Assembly (NCBI GenBank): GCA_015660645.1
Contig: DQKS01000020.1
Span: 1-34,083 of the forward strand
DNA: 34,083 nt
Origin: Gammaproteobacteria bacterium
GTDB lineage: Bacteria; Pseudomonadota; Gammaproteobacteria; Magnimaribacterales; Magnimaribacteraceae
Direction of reading: 5' to 3'
The notes under the pieces were generated by a model. That model had not been told where the DNA came from and did no database searches. It saw only the letters and a program-made list of their open reading frames with translations. A program made the position numbers and the translations under genes. Positions 33,365-34,083 of this stretch are shown here, in pieces. Numbering within the stretch: position 1 is the first letter of the stretch; the number at the start of each line of letters is the position of its first letter.

Positions 33365-34083
33365 ATGATTCCTAATATGTTTTTTAGTTCCACTGAATTA
33401 ATTTCTTTTGTATACGTTTTTATTATAGGTTTAATAATAGGCAGTTTTCTTAACACAGTTATTCATAGAATTCCTGTAATGATGAATATCTCTGGTACCA
33501 GAAATGAATTCAGAAGTTATAACCTTATTACCCCCCTTTCTCATTGCGATAACTGCTTTTCTTTAATTCCTTTTTATCAAAATATACCAGTTGTCAGCTT
33601 CATTTTACTGTCAGGTCAATGTCCTAGGTGCCTCACAAAGATTTCATTAATTTATCCTTTTATTGAAATACTAACGGGTTTAGTTTTTGTTTTAATAGCT
33701 TTCTTTTTTGGCTTGTCCGAAGAACTCTTTTTATACAGTTTTCTTGCATCAGCACTGATAGTAATTTCTGTTATTGATATAAAACACCTTGTTTTACCAA
33801 ATCAGATAACTTACAGCATAATTCTTAGCGGCTTGGTTATAAACACTATCTATTTTGATACCCCATACCTACAAATACTAAGTGGGACAATTATTGGCTA
33901 CCTCCTCCTATTTACTATAGAGAAAATTTATTATGCAACTACCAGTAACCATGGACTGGGAAGAGGAGATGCAAAACTATTAGCTGGAATAGGTTCCTGG
34001 GTCGGTATATTTAAGATTCCTCAAGTGCTTCTTATTGCCTCTTGCTTAGGAATAATCTTCTTTTTATATACAAGTTTTACCAA
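33365..34083 (+). CDS. gspO: Prepilin peptidase GspO/PilD, 3' end cut by window edge
   Basis: This is a membrane aspartyl peptidase that cleaves and N-methylates prepilins and pseudopilins such as GspG, I, J and K nearby. About 239 codons are visible from ATG 33365; the usual length is 260-290. The N-terminal GSFLNTVIHRIP (26-37) is typical. Two CxxC pairs (HCDNC near 60-64; CPRC near 86-89) form the zinc-like cytosolic loop. The catalytic aspartates are in VIDIKHLVLPN (Asp137) and GRGDAKLL (Asp202). Most other T2SS genes run the opposite way from a shared intergenic region. The missing C-terminus is only due to the window edge. Confidence 0.94.
   Translation, partial: MIPNMFFSSTELISFVYVFIIGLIIGSFLNTVIHRIPVMMNISGTRNEFRSYNLITPLSHCDNCFSLIPFYQNIPVVSFILLSGQCPRCLTKISLIYPFIEILTGLVFVLIAFFFGLSEELFLYSFLASALIVISVIDIKHLVLPNQITYSIILSGLVINTIYFDTPYLQILSGTIIGYLLLFTIEKIYYATTSNHGLGRGDAKLLAGIGSWVGIFKIPQVLLIASCLGIIFFLYTSFT

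Overview
The window is one AT-rich, gene-dense bacterial chromosome segment with short or overlapping intergenic gaps. It carries a full-length TonB-dependent receptor, a nearly complete type II secretion system (T2SS), PdxJ, GrxD and many short-chain and medium-chain dehydrogenases. This points to a Gram-negative, probably marine, gammaproteobacterium with a fairly streamlined genome. A SAR86-like lineage is my best guess from gene style; the sequence holds no rRNA or other phylogenetic marker to prove it. I saw no tRNA, rRNA, CRISPR array, insertion sequence or prophage gene.

Left part (1-7720). A minus-strand argG runs off the left edge, and behind it lies a TPR-sulfotransferase fusion gene. 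Only 17 bases separate its start from a plus-strand operon: BCCT-family transporter, MetY-type O-acetylhomoserine sulfhydrylase, alpha/beta hydrolase, and homocysteine S-methyltransferase. Read together, the operon suggests import of a methylated osmolyte or sulfonium compound and its use for homocysteine and methionine synthesis. This is the most interesting metabolic inference in the window.

Middle part (7717-21528, mostly minus strand). It holds a TonB receptor, grxD, pdxJ, two MDR dehydrogenases, a class C beta-lactamase-family serine hydrolase and an RhlG-like SDR. A small divergent pair of unrecognised genes follows, then a signal-peptide-bearing COG4798-type methyltransferase. Last comes a tight operon of omega-aminotransferase, alpha/beta hydrolase, MoxR ATPase and CoxE-like VWA protein. 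A likely intrinsic terminator after the SDR gene separates transcription units. A divergent TetR regulator sits next to the aminotransferase operon and is a candidate controller of it.

Right part (22411-34083). An SRAP (YedK/HMCES) abasic-site protein is followed by the T2SS operon, transcribed leftward in the order gspC-D-E-F-G-I-J-K-L-M-N, with start/stop overlaps or very small gaps throughout. gspH is missing: gspG and gspI overlap by 17 bases. The prepilin peptidase gene gspO/pilD is divergent from gspC and truncated by the right edge. T2SS, TonB receptor and lipase/esterase-like enzymes together suggest a cell that secretes enzymes and imports the products, but no secreted substrate can be assigned from the sequence.
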